Positions 12,617-23,730 of a stretch of DNA of 64,000 nt are shown piece by piece. Source of the stretch: Fratercula arctica (Eukaryota; Chordata; Aves; Charadriiformes; Alcidae); contig CANTUZ010000023.1 in NCBI GenBank assembly GCA_947846985.1, positions 6,343,677-6,407,676 of the forward strand, given 5' to 3'. The notes beneath the pieces were generated by a model. The model searched no databases. It was not told the origin of the DNA and saw only the letters and a list, made by a program, of their open reading frames with translations. Made by a program: the position numbers and the translations under genes. Each line of letters starts with the position of its first letter. The first letter of the stretch is position 1.

Positions 12617-12719
12617 TGGGCAGCCTGGTCTGGTGGGAGGTGTCCCTGCCCGTGGCGGTGGGGTGGGAAGGAGATGATCTCGAAGGACCCTTCCAACCCA
12701 AACCCTGCTGTGATTCAGA
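12617..12719 (+). mobile_element. CR1: CR1 LINE tail, type B
   Basis: The 3' end only: CAGCCTGGTCTGGTGGGAGG, TGTCCCTGCCC, then GACCCTTCCAACCCAAACCC and a worn octamer tail. 5' truncated by most of the element. Confidence 0.88.
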
Positions 12720-13317
12720 GGTGGAGCTGGGTGAGCGGCCCTGGAGACTCGGTTCTCCCGGCGCCTGAGCAGCCGGGCCCGTGATGGAAGTGCCCGTGTC
12801 CCTTCGCTCTCCCTCTTCCCGACCACCACCCAGACCCGCTGCTGGCAACACCCTGGGATGTGCCACGGCATCCCTGGCAATTCCATGCAATCCCCACAGC
12901 CAGCGCAGGAGGGTAAATTAATGCTTAATTAAAAGCTGACAGAGGAAGGGAAATTAAATTAATGTCCTAATTAATGCTGCGGGTTTAGTCCAAATAGGAA
13001 ACTTAATGATTCTCCAGCACTACACTTACCTCTGAGCAGTGATGAATTTCGGCTCATTTGGCCCCAATCCTGGAAAACATCCTCATTAAAAAAATGTATC
13101 GAAGCCCACGTTTGATTCTATTCCTGCCATGCTTAATTGCTGGCCTGGATAGGCACGGAGTTAAGTGTTTGATTAAATAAGGTGGAGCTATTGGGAAAAT
13201 TTTGCCTAATGGTCCCCAATTTGCTGAGCTGATTTGACTCTTTAAAAAATGTCACTTAACGTCCCCTATTAGAATGAAGCATTTAGAGATACAGTTTAGT
13301 GATGGCTTTTGTCGGAG
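12720..13317. promoter_or_regulatory. AT-rich, TAATTA-dense block; possible conserved non-coding element
   Basis: From about 12905 to 13290 the sequence has many TTAAT/TAATTA homeodomain-type cores, including TTAATGCTTAATTAAAAG, plus CCAAATAGG, which resembles a CArG box. It has no repeat signature or open frame. Candidate enhancer by composition only; conservation cannot be tested here. Confidence 0.25.
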
Positions 13318-13379
13318 TTAGGTTGATGGTTGGACTAGATGATCTTAAAGGTCCCTTCCAACCCGGGTGGTTCTGTGGT
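13318..13379 (+). mobile_element. CR1: CR1 LINE tail, short
   Basis: About 60 bases: GGTTGGACTAGATGATCTTA, then AGGTCCCTTCCAACCC and GGTTCTGTGGTT in place of the octamers. No body remains. Confidence 0.85.
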
Positions 13380-14878
13380 TAGTCAGTGTTGCAGTGTTTC
13401 TTTCGTTACAGTAGTTTTCGTGGCGTGGGTATTTTTGTAAACGTCACTTCTTTATGTTCAAGAAGAATCAGAAGTCTACTAGAGCAGCGAGTTTCCTGTG
13501 AAGGAAAATGAGACCAGGAGAAGCATTTGAAGGATTGAGGCAGCGCCTACACCCTACCAGGCTTCATTTCCTTTAACAAATCTTGGTTTATTCGTGGCCA
13601 AGGCTTCTCTTTGACAAGCGTGTGGCGTACAACAAAGTGTTGACCTAAAAATGCTTAGATATTTAGGTTGCTCCACTGGTTGGAAAATGAGCTTTGTGGA
13701 ATGGCTTTTGGATCCACCCTATAACTGGAGAAGGTGCCCGAGCTGTCTGCACCCTCTGGAGGGAAAGGAGGGGAGGCAGCGGATGGGCTCCGATAGCGCA
13801 GGTAGTGGCAGATGAATTGCTGAAAGGTCTATTTTTGGTATGAAGGGCTGCGTTCTTCTTTATCAAGGGCTGGATAAATACCGCGGAGGATGAAATGCTC
13901 CGGCCTACGCCACACAGGTTGCGTAAGAAGACTTGTAGTATCGCCTCGTGACCTTAGATTTTGTGAATTGCGGGATTCAGCACAAGAGGCATTAGCATCA
14001 GCGTTGGCATATTTGTTTTATCAGTCACATGAGTCAGTCCTGCAAAACTGTTTCCTTGCCTTCCTACTCCTAAAGCCCTCTTGGTTTTTTTTCCTTCCTT
14101 CCTAGATTAGCGAAGCTGCAGGTTGAATTGATTGTGGCCGCTCCCAGAACTTATGTGCATCACTTAAACCATCCCAATTAAGTGTGTTGTGCACTCGGAT
14201 GGAAAGTCACTGTCGGTAGGTCGGTATTAACCCTCCCTGGCGCTAGCGGGAGGTCAAACCAGGGACTACGTTCTGTAACTGTAAGGGAATGTTTGTAATT
14301 GGAACTGCTGAAAAAGCGCCCGTTCTTGCCTTTTCCCCCAACCGTTTATTTCTGCCCGGCACGCGCGGCTGCCCAATGCACGGTGCTGGCTGGAAAATAA
14401 CCAAATTGGGGAAAAAAACCAATTAAAAATCCAAAGGAGGTGCTTAAGCACACAACAAACTGTAATCCCCCTTTCCTATGATGTACCAAACCAGTTAACC
14501 GCCGCTCTTTTCACGATGTGAGGTGCCCCCTGAGTCAAATTCCCGGTTGCTGCTGACGGCAGAGGGAAGGAATGCCGTATTCCCAGCGGGGCTGGCGTCG
14601 GAGTCGCTGCGCCTACTTGTTTCATCTGTCGACGTTCATATCGCGTGCGTCCTGGCAGGAGTTGAAGTTGGGCAGAAGAGCTCATGAGGTCATGGGAGGG
14701 AGGAAAAAAGGGTGTGTTTCCAAAAAATAAAACCACGTTATTGCTATTTCTCATATGGTTTGCCTTCTACTTGTGAGCCCTGTGTAGTTTTATTCAGAGT
14801 CCTCACGTGCTGGAAGCCAAACCTGCATAAAAAAAGCCGAGACGCTCACCTAATCTCATGGTTCCTGCAGCTTTGGGG

Positions 14879-14905
14879 AAAAAAAAAAAAAAAAAAAAAA
14901 AAAAA
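14879..14905. repeat. Poly(A) tract, 27 bases
   Basis: The longest homopolymer in the window. It follows GGGG and precedes GAAGATG. No element body recognised upstream. Confidence 0.95.
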
Positions 14906-15470
14906 GAAGATGTTTTAATAATTACGAAGAAAAAACGCCACGAGCCTGAGAAATCATCGCAATAGGTGGCACTGAGTCTCTTTGAATAAGATTCCTATTG
15001 AAATCAATGGGAGTTTTGCGAGTGGTGCTGCTCAGGCGTTATTGATTAGCGACTGATAAATGATTCTTGTGTTTTTCAGCAGCAGCATCTCTCTCCTTGT
15101 CTACGCGGTTTTCTCTCGCCAGTCCCCTTTCTCATCCTTGTAGCTTTAAAAGGAAATTGCTTCTGGAAGTTTAAGAGCGCGGACTCATTTTGTAAGCATC
15201 AGTCTGGGATGAGGTCTGTGCGTTTCTTCGGCCTTGTTCGGATCCCAGTTTGTATGTTTAGGGAGGTTAAAAACACTGTGGGCATGTCCTTTTGTGTGGG
15301 CTGGGGGGATTTTCCCTCTCCAGAAACACCCTCTCTCCTCTCACCCAAAAAGAAAGTTCCTATAAGCCGGTTTGAGGTCGTGCATTGCGTGGAATTTGCA
15401 CCCAGGGCGAATCCAGCCCCCCCTGGAAAACGAGCGCGTGGGGAGCCGTGTGGGTACCCGGCATCAGGGT

Positions 15471-15483
15471 GGGGGGGGGGGGG
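15471..15483. repeat. Poly(G) tract, 13 bases
   Basis: A pure G13 run preceded by CAGGGT. Such runs can fold as quadruplexes and are prone to length error in assembly. Confidence 0.9.
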
Positions 15484-16170
15484 AAAAACCCATCCCATTC
15501 TGAATCCAGCTCACGATGCCTGGGTGTCTGCAGTGTAGGAGCATTTCTCATCCGGATACTGTGGCTCTAAATGTTAAATGTTTTTTTTATTAGCAGCTCT
15601 TCTATTGTGCGCACTGAAAGATGAGTCACTGCCCTTCAGAGCAGAGCTGGGAATCAATAGACCTCTGTGAATTAGATAATGCGCTAAAATATGGATATCT
15701 CCAAAGGCATGGGAATTGTGATGGTGACTAACGGGTTAGTGGAAATATACAGTGAAAACAGCCCAAGCAGACAGCAGTCTTTCCGGAACCTTCTCTGAGA
15801 CCCAATCCACTTGCAGTGGTTAAGCATCTTGCGCTCGGTGGTCGGGCGGCAGATGAGAGGATGTGGTGAAATTGAGTTCCCGGGCCCTGATGTGCAGAAA
15901 ATGAATCTTCTGCAAGATTTTCCTCTTAATGACAGAAACTGCCTCGGGATTGTTTGCCGGGGAAACCGGCTGCAGAGGCTGCAGCCTGAAGCCTGATTAG
16001 AGAGGCCGAGGTGGGTGGGAGATAATTATTCCCCTTTCCTCAGGGCTGGCGAGACTCATCCGCAGCACTGTGTTGAGTCCCGTGCTTCCCAGTACGAGAG
16101 ACATGGACATACTGGAGCAAATGGGCCACAGAGGTGACTAAGGCTGGGGGTGGTTGACCTTCCCTTGATC

Positions 16171-16232
16171 ACCTTCCCTTGAGGTGATCTCCAGAAGGTT
16201 CCCTCAGCCCTTCTACGTGATTCAGTGAAAAT
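16171..16232 (+). mobile_element. CR1: Degenerate CR1 tail, probably type A
   Basis: GAGGTGATCTCCAGAAGGTT then CCCTCAGCCCTTC and GTGATTCAGTGA match the type A end with several substitutions. An old, worn fragment. Confidence 0.55.
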
Positions 16233-19200
16233 CCCGTCCTGGCTCAATAACCCTTATGCAGCGCGCTCAGGAAAATTTGAAAATCTATTAAGTCAGAATA
16301 AATTCAAGCTTTGCGTTAATTATCCAGAAATAGTCTCGCGGTTGCCTGCGATGTTCTTTCCCCTCTCCAAATGGTGCATGAGCAGCCTCCAAATCTTTAT
16401 TGCAGTTGTCCATTTTATCTAATGAACCTTGCTAGCTTCTGAAAATAATTAGTCAATGAGCTCCCTAAAACCGCGTTAGATACAAGTAATGTGAGCTCCC
16501 AGATCGGGCTCATATATAGCAGTGAATTTTGTGTTGGGGATTTTTATTGTTGTTCCACTAAATGGAGAGGGATAGCCTCAGGCAGATCTGAAAATTGCAT
16601 CTCCAGCCAGTTGGGGGAAGCAAACGTCAGAAATAATTGTCAACAAAATAAATTTTCCCTCTTGGCATGTGGGGCTCCGGGTTTCTCCACGCCAGGTGCT
16701 AACTCCCTCTGCCCCCGAGACTCCCACTCCGGACTGGGAAGAGAAACAAGAGTCGTAAAATACAACTAGGCATATTTGGAGATAAAAGGCCAAATTGAAT
16801 CCCTCGCGTGGCTCTACGGCAGCGAGAGGCAAAGCTGGAACGCAAAGATTCATGGCTGGTGGTTGTACGCCGCTATAAGCCAGCGGGTCGTGTTCAGATC
16901 ACCGAGCAGAACCCAAAAAAAAACCCGACGTGGGGATTTATGTAGCCATTATCTGCCTCCAGTCTTCTGCAGAGCGCGTCGCTTCGGTGTGCTTTTCCTC
17001 CAAAAAACAACATCTGATGTGGGCAAAAATTTTCATCCCGGTGTAGAGATGAGAGGGGCTCTGCTGAAGGCCAACGACAGCTACGTGTTTATGGGTGGTT
17101 TGAAGAGTTCCCCGGGTTGACAGAGGAAGATCTTGGCATGGCAGTAACCAAACCTGAACTCTTTCAAGTCCCGGGCTCGTGTATTAGTCATCTGGACGTA
17201 GTTCTGAGACATTTCATGGGTAATATTGGTATAAAGATGTAAAAACCACCAGGTCTAGCCCATAGAAAGGACACTAAGCTTTATTGCGGTCATGGGAGAG
17301 TTACAGCCACGCAGGACTATCTGGGTATCAACTCCAGATTTTTTATTTTGCAAGTGTTTTGATAGGGCAGCTGTTAATTTTATTGTTTTGTTTTTAAAAG
17401 GTAAGGTTTTGTCTGGCTAGAGGGGAGATCTTAGGCACCAAGGCACTACTTTTAACATCTTCCCCATCTGACAGACCCTCAAAGTTCTGTAGGTTTCAAA
17501 GATGATGAAGTTAATTCAACATCTCGCTCACCAGCAAGGAAAATACGCTGGATGCGAGAGCAGGAGCGACGTGGGGGGGGTGAGTGACAGCTGGGAAGGG
17601 AAGGATGCTGTATGGATTTGTGACAGTCCTGATCGTCTCTTGCGGTTGATTGCGTTCAGCGGAACCCTTCCCGCCACGTCCCTTTCTGCGTGAATAAACT
17701 CAGTCACGCAGGGAAGAACAGGAAAGAAAACAATTTTGCTTTCTTAATTAAGTAGTTACGGCAACGCTGAGCAAAAATAAATGAGTGACTTGACTACCTT
17801 TGTTATCAAAGGCCAGAAAAATACAATAATTAATTATATTTTACTTATCCACTAGTTGCCTTGGGGGAATAAGAGGCAGCTGTCACGCAGGCTGTGATAT
17901 ATGTCTGTATATGGCGAGCTGACAGGTATACTTAATGCTTGAGGTCTTTGACCTAAAGCCAGCTGATATTGATTTAGATTTTCTGTAGCTCAGATCCTCT
18001 TCCTGGAAAAAATCTGCAGATTAAATAGTGACTTAAAAAAAAAAAAATTGCTCAAGGTTTCTACGAGTGTAAATGTGAGAGAAGAATTCAGCCCCCCAAA
18101 GACCTGTCTTGTAACAGAGAGAAGAAAGCCCGTGATTTCTCTGTCTTTTCCTTAAAATGAGTCACCCACCCTGCTGTATTTTGATTTTTTTTTAATTCCT
18201 GACGCTGCTGAACTCGGTCGCCTCTCATGCAGCTTGTTCCGTGGAAACGGGATCTGTACTGAGATGCATCCCCCACCTTTCTGAGCAGAAATTTCTGGGG
18301 AAATGCCTATTTTCACGTGAAACGTGAGTCGCGGTTTGTGTCGGGGAGCGCGTGCAGCTGGTGTGGCTGATCCCTCACTAGTATGTGGAAGGGCAACAGC
18401 GACCTTGCGCAGAGGCCGACGTTTTCCCAGGAATGTTAAATTCCTCCATTCATCATCAAGGATCAGGGCGACTAAATCCAGATCAATCCAGAGCAACTGC
18501 GCTGAAGTCTCGGGAGGCTTTACAGTAGCTGGCGTGGGAGTAGAATTTGGTCCAGAAGAGTTATTTTTGCTTAGACAAAAAACAGGCTCTGCTGGAGAGT
18601 AAGCTCGGTATAAACGTTAGCTTCCTTCTGTGACAGAAACTTCGTTTTATTTGGGGGGGGGGAAATATGGGGTGTGCAAATTCTGCTTGTAGCTGCTTTG
18701 GTGTAAACCGGGAGTAACTCATTGACTTTCAAATCCCTGCTCATTTGGAAATATTCTTAACCTGGTTTCTGTGCGTTAAACCGCAAACTATTCTTCCCTC
18801 AGATGAAATGCAAATCCAGAATAAGACAAGGATTTTTACAGCAACCCAAGGAGGTTAGGAACCCAAATCCCATTGACGCCCAAGAGAATTTAGGCATGCA
18901 AACTTTCTTTACTTCTGTGAAAATCATAATCTATGATTTTTTAAAACAAAAAAGTGCTGACAGTTTCTTTGACTTAACTGAACATCTTTTAGAGAGTGTT
19001 TTATATGATTGAGTGCTGAAGAGCTGTCATAAACCTTTTCATTTAGCAGCATCCCCAGATAGATAGCGCGAGGAGTTTGCAATAACAGAGGAGAATGAGA
19101 AACAGAGGATTTGCTCTTCTGCCTCCAAACATTGCTCCCCAAATCCCATGTCCTACTCTCGGAAATGGAAAGTGTCTTAATTATTCAGGGGAAGAAGGAT

Positions 19201-19444
19201 GCCCTCCCGTAAGTTGGTGGGTAATTCTGCTGTGCCTGCAGTACCCTGAAGTACTTCACTGGTTTCTGTGCCTTTGAGGCAGCCGAAATGTTGGAGTGCT
19301 TTTAGATCTGCGAGTCGGTTCTGGGGAGGGCGAGGAGACCTGCTGCTAGAGGGGAGGAATATCGGGGCCCACGCAGCCAAAACGTCTCCTCGTGCCTGTA
19401 AAACTAACCAGACCACACAAGGTAGGGGTTGTGTTGCAGATTTC
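16233..19444. other. Unique sequence, no gene seen
   Basis: Long single-copy-looking stretch. It holds a G9 run near 18653 and A12 near 18036. AT-rich parts around 17690-17880 resemble non-coding regulatory DNA in composition only. No exon with credible protein was found. Confidence 0.5.
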
Positions 19445-19720
19445 ATGGAATCATAGAATCGTTTAAGTTGGAAAAGACCTTTAAGATCATCCAGTCCAAC
19501 CGTTAACCCAACGCTGCCCAAACCCCCACTACCCCACGTCCCTCATGGGTTACCTCAACCACGTCTGCCCGGCTTTTCAATCCCTCCAGGGATGGCGACT
19601 CCACCACTGCCCTGGGCAGCCTCTTCCAATGCTTGACAACCCTTTCCATGAAGGAATTTTTCCCAATATCCATCTTAAACTTCCCCTGGCGCAACTTGAG
19701 GCTGTTTCCTCTTGTCAGCT
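19445..19720 (-). mobile_element. CR1: CR1 LINE 3' fragment, type D
   Basis: Tail at left (ATGGAATCATAGAATCG), then the reverse complement of the type D end (CCCCCACTACCCCACGTCCC) and the ORF2 C-terminal portion. Truncated near 19720. A 16-base stretch (ATGGGTTACCTCAACC) interrupts the type D consensus near 19545. Confidence 0.93.
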
Positions 19721-20248
19721 GGTAAAAAGCTAGTCACTAACTCACCCAGCTCCCATTAGATGTCTTTCTCTTAGAAGGAGGAATCCCAGCCCTGGGGCTT
19801 CATTCGCGGAGCTGAGGACCCTCCTCGTGCCTTTGGGGGTGTGTAAGAGGATCCACGGTTTGGAAAGAGGGGGAGTTTGGACTTTTCATGGGCACAACGT
19901 TGTCTAGCAAACCTCGAGTCGTTCTGGAAAACACCACGCCAAGCGTTAAGCCGAGAAGGTGTCTGCCAACGCCTGGTGTTGAAGCTCACACGGGCTGGCG
20001 GAGTTACTGATCCTCTAACGCTTTAAAAATACCCACGTAAAAGGGTAGGATACTCGGGTGTAAGGGCCTGATCCTGCAAAGTGTCAGATGCTACTTTTGG
20101 TCCCTCTGGTCACTGGGAGAGGCGCTGGGCCAGCACCGGGCAGGACGGATGTGCCAAAGCTGCGGGCATGGAGCAGCATGTGAGAAGTCACGCCATGAGA
20201 AGGCTGAAGTGCTTATGACAGATCTTTCCAACAGTGAAAACTGTCGTC

Positions 20249-20268
20249 TTTTTTTTTTTTTTTTTTTT
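20249..20268. repeat. Poly(T) tract, 20 bases
   Basis: Pure homopolymer, read directly. Confidence 0.95.
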
Positions 20269-20443
20269 CCTGCTCCTGCATTTAGCTAGCACCTGTCAAA
20301 GGAGATTAGGAGAGGGAAGATGACATGGAATTAAGAAAAAGATTTCTAGTGGCCGGAGATGGTGATAAAGCCCGCTGTGCTACTGCCTGGTGTGTCGGAC
20401 TGCTTTCTGCATCAGAGACCTGCCTTATTAGTCATGAAAAACT

Positions 20444-20462
20444 AAAAAAAAAAAAAAAAAAA
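20444..20462. repeat. Poly(A) tract followed by TCCAAACAAAAAAACCAAC
   Basis: 19 A residues with the same C/A-rich 3' neighbour seen at 9104, 9351 and 34371. Confidence 0.9.
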
Positions 20463-20910
20463 TCCAAACAAAAAAACCAACAACAGCTGTAAAATTGTGT
20501 AGGTTCTGCTGCCGGGTACTGCGGGTATTTTCTTCCGCAAAGCAAATGCAGATATTTCAAGTCAATTGATATCAAAAGCCACATGTCATTTTTTAGCTAC
20601 CTAATTTTAAGATGCTTTAAGACAACCTGGTATGGAGATGGTGAATGCTTATTGCTTCCTCGCAACCAGCCCCTTCGGCAGCGTCTCAAATTCAGCCCCC
20701 AGGAGGACTTTTTGACAACTTGGCCAAATCCTTTGCCCCGGCGTTTATTATGTTGCAGATCGGCGCGAGCAGAGCTGTTATTGGAACGTGTGAGATGTTG
20801 GAGTAACGTAGGTACAGGCCCCTCTGGCCGTCCCTTTCTGAGCAGTCCTCTTGTGATATCTCAAGTCAGGTCTGAAGTCTTTCAGACCATAATCTTGGCG
20901 CGATTTGGGA

Positions 20911-21035
20911 AGTAGGAGTTACCATTTTTATCCCTACACAAGGTCGCTGGATATCGCGTTAGTAGGAGTTAACCATTTTTATCCCTGCACGTCCAGATGA
21001 AGCTGGAAGGCGAAGCTTCCGGATGAAGCTGGAAG
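20911..21035. repeat. Two adjacent short direct-repeat pairs
   Basis: Repeat one is about 30 bases (AGTAGGAGTT...TTTTTATCCCT.CAC) at 20911-20939 and 20961-20990, differing by one indel and one substitution. Repeat two, GATGAAGCTGGAAG, lies at 20996-21009 and 21022-21035. Spacings are about 50 and 26 bases. Confidence 0.85.
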
Positions 21036-22212
21036 AACTTCCAACGCAATTTAAGAGTCCCGGCTTAGCGGTGTTGTCACAGATTTTTATGCTTTTTTTT
21101 TTTATGACCAGGCAAAAAGGCCGAGACCTTTGTTAATGGGATGCGCTAACGTTGCCTGTGGCCCCTTAGATGAGAAGAAGGGCTACAATTTAGGTTTTAG
21201 TTTGGTGTTTCTGTTTCTGTATTCCATTTTTTTATTGTATAGCTTTTGTCGTTAAGAGAAAATAACTCCGTGCCTACCTTTGAATAATTTTGGAGGTACA
21301 GGGTGTGTTTTGAAATGCTTGATAAGAAGTCCAGATCTCCTTTTAGAGTTACTGTCATCTGAGTATAGATCATTCGTGCTTCTGGAGACATCTTTGATTT
21401 ATTGTTCTTCTTCCACCTGGAAATTTCTTCCTTTGGAAACAGCCCTCTTTTTTGCCAAAGTAAGAAAATATTTTCCATGAACTATCTTTTCCTTTTTTTT
21501 CTTTATTCTTTAAGGTTTCATAGTTCTTATGCCAGTGAAACCATGCACTTGAAATTCTTATCCCAAGGTTTGGAGTTGATTTTCATGGCAGATACAAGCA
21601 GCGATGCCTGCACTGATCTCAGACATGGTTTATTTTTATTCTTATATATCAGCAGCTATTTGTCACGCTACCTTGCAATGTGGGACTCACATTTATATGG
21701 TTTGGGGAGATGTAACTCATTTTCTGTTTAATCCACTGTCTGTCAAAGGGAAAGATTTAAGATAGAATACTGTGGGCTTTCTGACATGGTTCACAATTTT
21801 TTTTTTTTTTTATACGCGTATTTATTCTCCGTGCACACTCTGTCATTTGTTAGGTTGAGTGCAAAAGAAAGTTGGTTTTCCAATAGGTTGTAATTTGAGG
21901 AAAAACTCTCGGTGTGGAACGGCCTGTAGACCGTGATTCTGCCAGGATTCTGGAATATTCAGAATGTCCTAGTGTCGGTCTAATGTCGGCAAGTTACTCC
22001 CCTCTTGTTTGTTCCCTGGTTGAAAGAAAGAAAAAAAACCTAATGTTGATGCTCTTCGTGGCAAAGTGCTTTGAGATCCGCGGAGCGGAAGTTTGGTTCC
22101 TGTGCAGAACCAGCAAGTTCTAGTAGTGTGGCGTCAGCGGGAGCTGAGGTGGACATGGGCATGGAGAGGTGAGGCGGCCGCAGGATGGTGACAAGTGAGA
22201 ACGACGGCCAAA

Positions 22213-22264
22213 ATCATAGTATCATAGAATGCTTCGGGTTGGAAGGGACCTTAAAGATCATCTA
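22213..22264 (-). mobile_element. CR1: CR1 LINE tail, short
   Basis: ATCATAGTATCATAGAATGC then GGTTGGAAGGGACC and TTAAAGATCATCTA, the reverse complement of a CR1 3' end. Body lost. Confidence 0.88.
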
Positions 22265-22335
22265 AAATCCTGGATCCCCAGGCTATGCTTGCTCCTCAGG
22301 AGGAGCAGATGCTGCTACTGGGTACCAAAGTGGAT

Positions 22336-22377
22336 CACACAATATCCTGAGCTGGAGGGGATCCATGAGGATCAGGG
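22336..22377 (-). mobile_element. CR1: Diverged CR1 tail of another type
   Basis: CACACAATATCCTGAGCTGG then AGGGGATCCATGAGGATCAG resembles the reverse-complement CR1 tail variant in which the box reads GAGTTGGAAGGGACCCA-AAGGATCA. Assigned by resemblance only. Confidence 0.5.
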
Positions 22378-22380
22378 ATT

Positions 22381-22517
22381 GTTGGAAACGTTCAGGGTCA
22401 GGTTGGACGGGGCTGTGAGCAACCTGGTCTAGTTGAAGATGTCCGTGCTCATGGCAGGGGGTTGGAGTAGACGGCCTTTAGAGGTCCCTTCCAACCAAAC
22501 CATTCCATGATCCTATG
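22381..22517 (+). mobile_element. CR1: CR1 LINE 3' fragment, type C
   Basis: GGAAACGTTCAGGGTCAGGTTGGACGGGG-type start, then the CTAGTTGAAGATGTCC motif, GGCCTTTAGAGGTCCC and tail ATTCCATGATCCTATG. It directly follows the minus-strand fragments. Confidence 0.92.
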
Positions 22518-23036
22518 CTGTCAATCTCTTGTCACACGGAGCAGCAGGGAAAGCTCATGTTCAGAAAGCGTGTGCCACCGAGCACCCGGCAGCTCTGCGT
22601 CTTCACCTCGTGGTGTCTGGCACCTGCCGAGAGGGAGACGTTCCTGTCCTGGGAAGCTCAGGCTGGAAGCGGCAGGAGGAGGAAGGGAGGTGGAGAAGCT
22701 CCCTGGCAGTTGTCATCGGTGCTCAGAGGTGGAGCTGAGAAGAGGCCCTGGCCCCAGGCTGGCACCCCGGCTCGCCCAAGCTGTCACCATCCCGCACCCC
22801 ACCGGGGGAGGCACGGCAGACGCGCTGGGATGACTCACACCCCTCTGACGTGACGAAAAGCGAGGGACGGCGTCCTGCCTAAAAAAACCATAATATAAAA
22901 AAATTACTCTAGATCTTTCTCCAAAAATAATATGTATGAGTGTAGGTGTAATTCTTTCATCCAAATAAAAAGGCTTCAGAAGGCAGTTTGGGGGGTGTCA
23001 GCTGGAGAAGGACTCACCTCTACAGCCCAAACCATC
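22518..23036. other. GC-rich spacer, no gene seen
   Basis: Contains overlapping plus-strand open frames of about 70-110 codons (22507-22853) that owe their length to GC content. No domain recognised. Confidence 0.45.
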
Positions 23037-23730
23037 TTACAGGGAGCTGGAAAAGGACTTGGGGGTCCTGGTGGATGAAAAGCGGGACATGAGCCAGCAA
23101 TGCGCGCTTGCAGCCCAGAAGGCCAGTCCCATCCTGGGCTGCATCAGAAGAACCGTGGCCAGCAGGTCCAGAGAGGTGATTCTGCCCCTCTATTCTGCTC
23201 TGGTGAGACCCCACCTGCAGTGCTGTGTCCAGCTCTGGAGCCCTCAGCACAAGAAGGACACGGAGCTGTTGGAGCGGGGCCAGAGGAGGCCACGAAGATG
23301 ATCTGAGGGCTGGAGCCCCTCTGCTGTGGGGACAGGCTGAGAGAGCTGGGGGGGTTCAGCCTGGAGAAGAGAAGGCTCCGGGGAGACCTTCCAGCCCCTG
23401 CCAGGCCCTGAAGGGGGCCTACAGGAAAGCTGGGGAGGGGCTGTTTGCAAGGGCATGGAGCCATAGGACGAGGGGCAATGGTTTAAACTAGAGCAGGGCA
23501 GGTTTAGATGAGACATGAGGAAGAAGTTCTTTACCCTGAGGGTGGTGAGACACTGGCCCAGGTTGCCCAGAGAGGGGGTGGAGGCCCCATCCCTGGAGCC
23601 ATTCAAGGCCAGGCTGGATGAGGCTCTGAGCAACCTGATCTAGTTGAAGATGTCCCTGCTGACTGCAGGGGGTGGGACTAGATGGCCTTTAGAGGTCCCC
23701 TCCAACCCAACACAGTCTATGACTCTATGA
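23037..23730 (+). mobile_element. CR1: CR1 LINE, type C, with ORF2 C-terminal remnant
   Basis: The first 240 bases stay open in the true frame: a [10 protein letters not shown] block at the start, [20 protein letters not shown], then [16 protein letters not shown] and [16 protein letters not shown], after which a frame break ends it near 23300. The downstream C-terminal part, 3' UTR-like type C end and tail (GTCTATGACTCTATGA) are well kept. This is the best in-frame CR1 C-terminal segment in the window. Confidence 0.95.

Larger units (their letters stand above)
13380..16170. other. Unique sequence with A27 and G13 tracts, no gene seen
   Basis: No exon recognised. A27 at 14879-14905 and G13 at 15471-15483 are the only simple repeats of note. 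Open frames on both strands across 15199-15570 arise from a GC-rich patch and look like nothing known. Confidence 0.5.
19721..22212. other. Unique sequence with homopolymers and a local duplication, no gene seen
   Basis: T20 at 20249-20268, A19 at 20444-20462, T15 near 21797, and a direct repeat at 20911/20961 (listed separately). No coding exon recognised. Confidence 0.5.

Noticed and set aside
22507..22853. Overlapping GC-rich open frames
   Set aside because: Three frames are open together, which reflects base composition. No domain or conserved residues seen.
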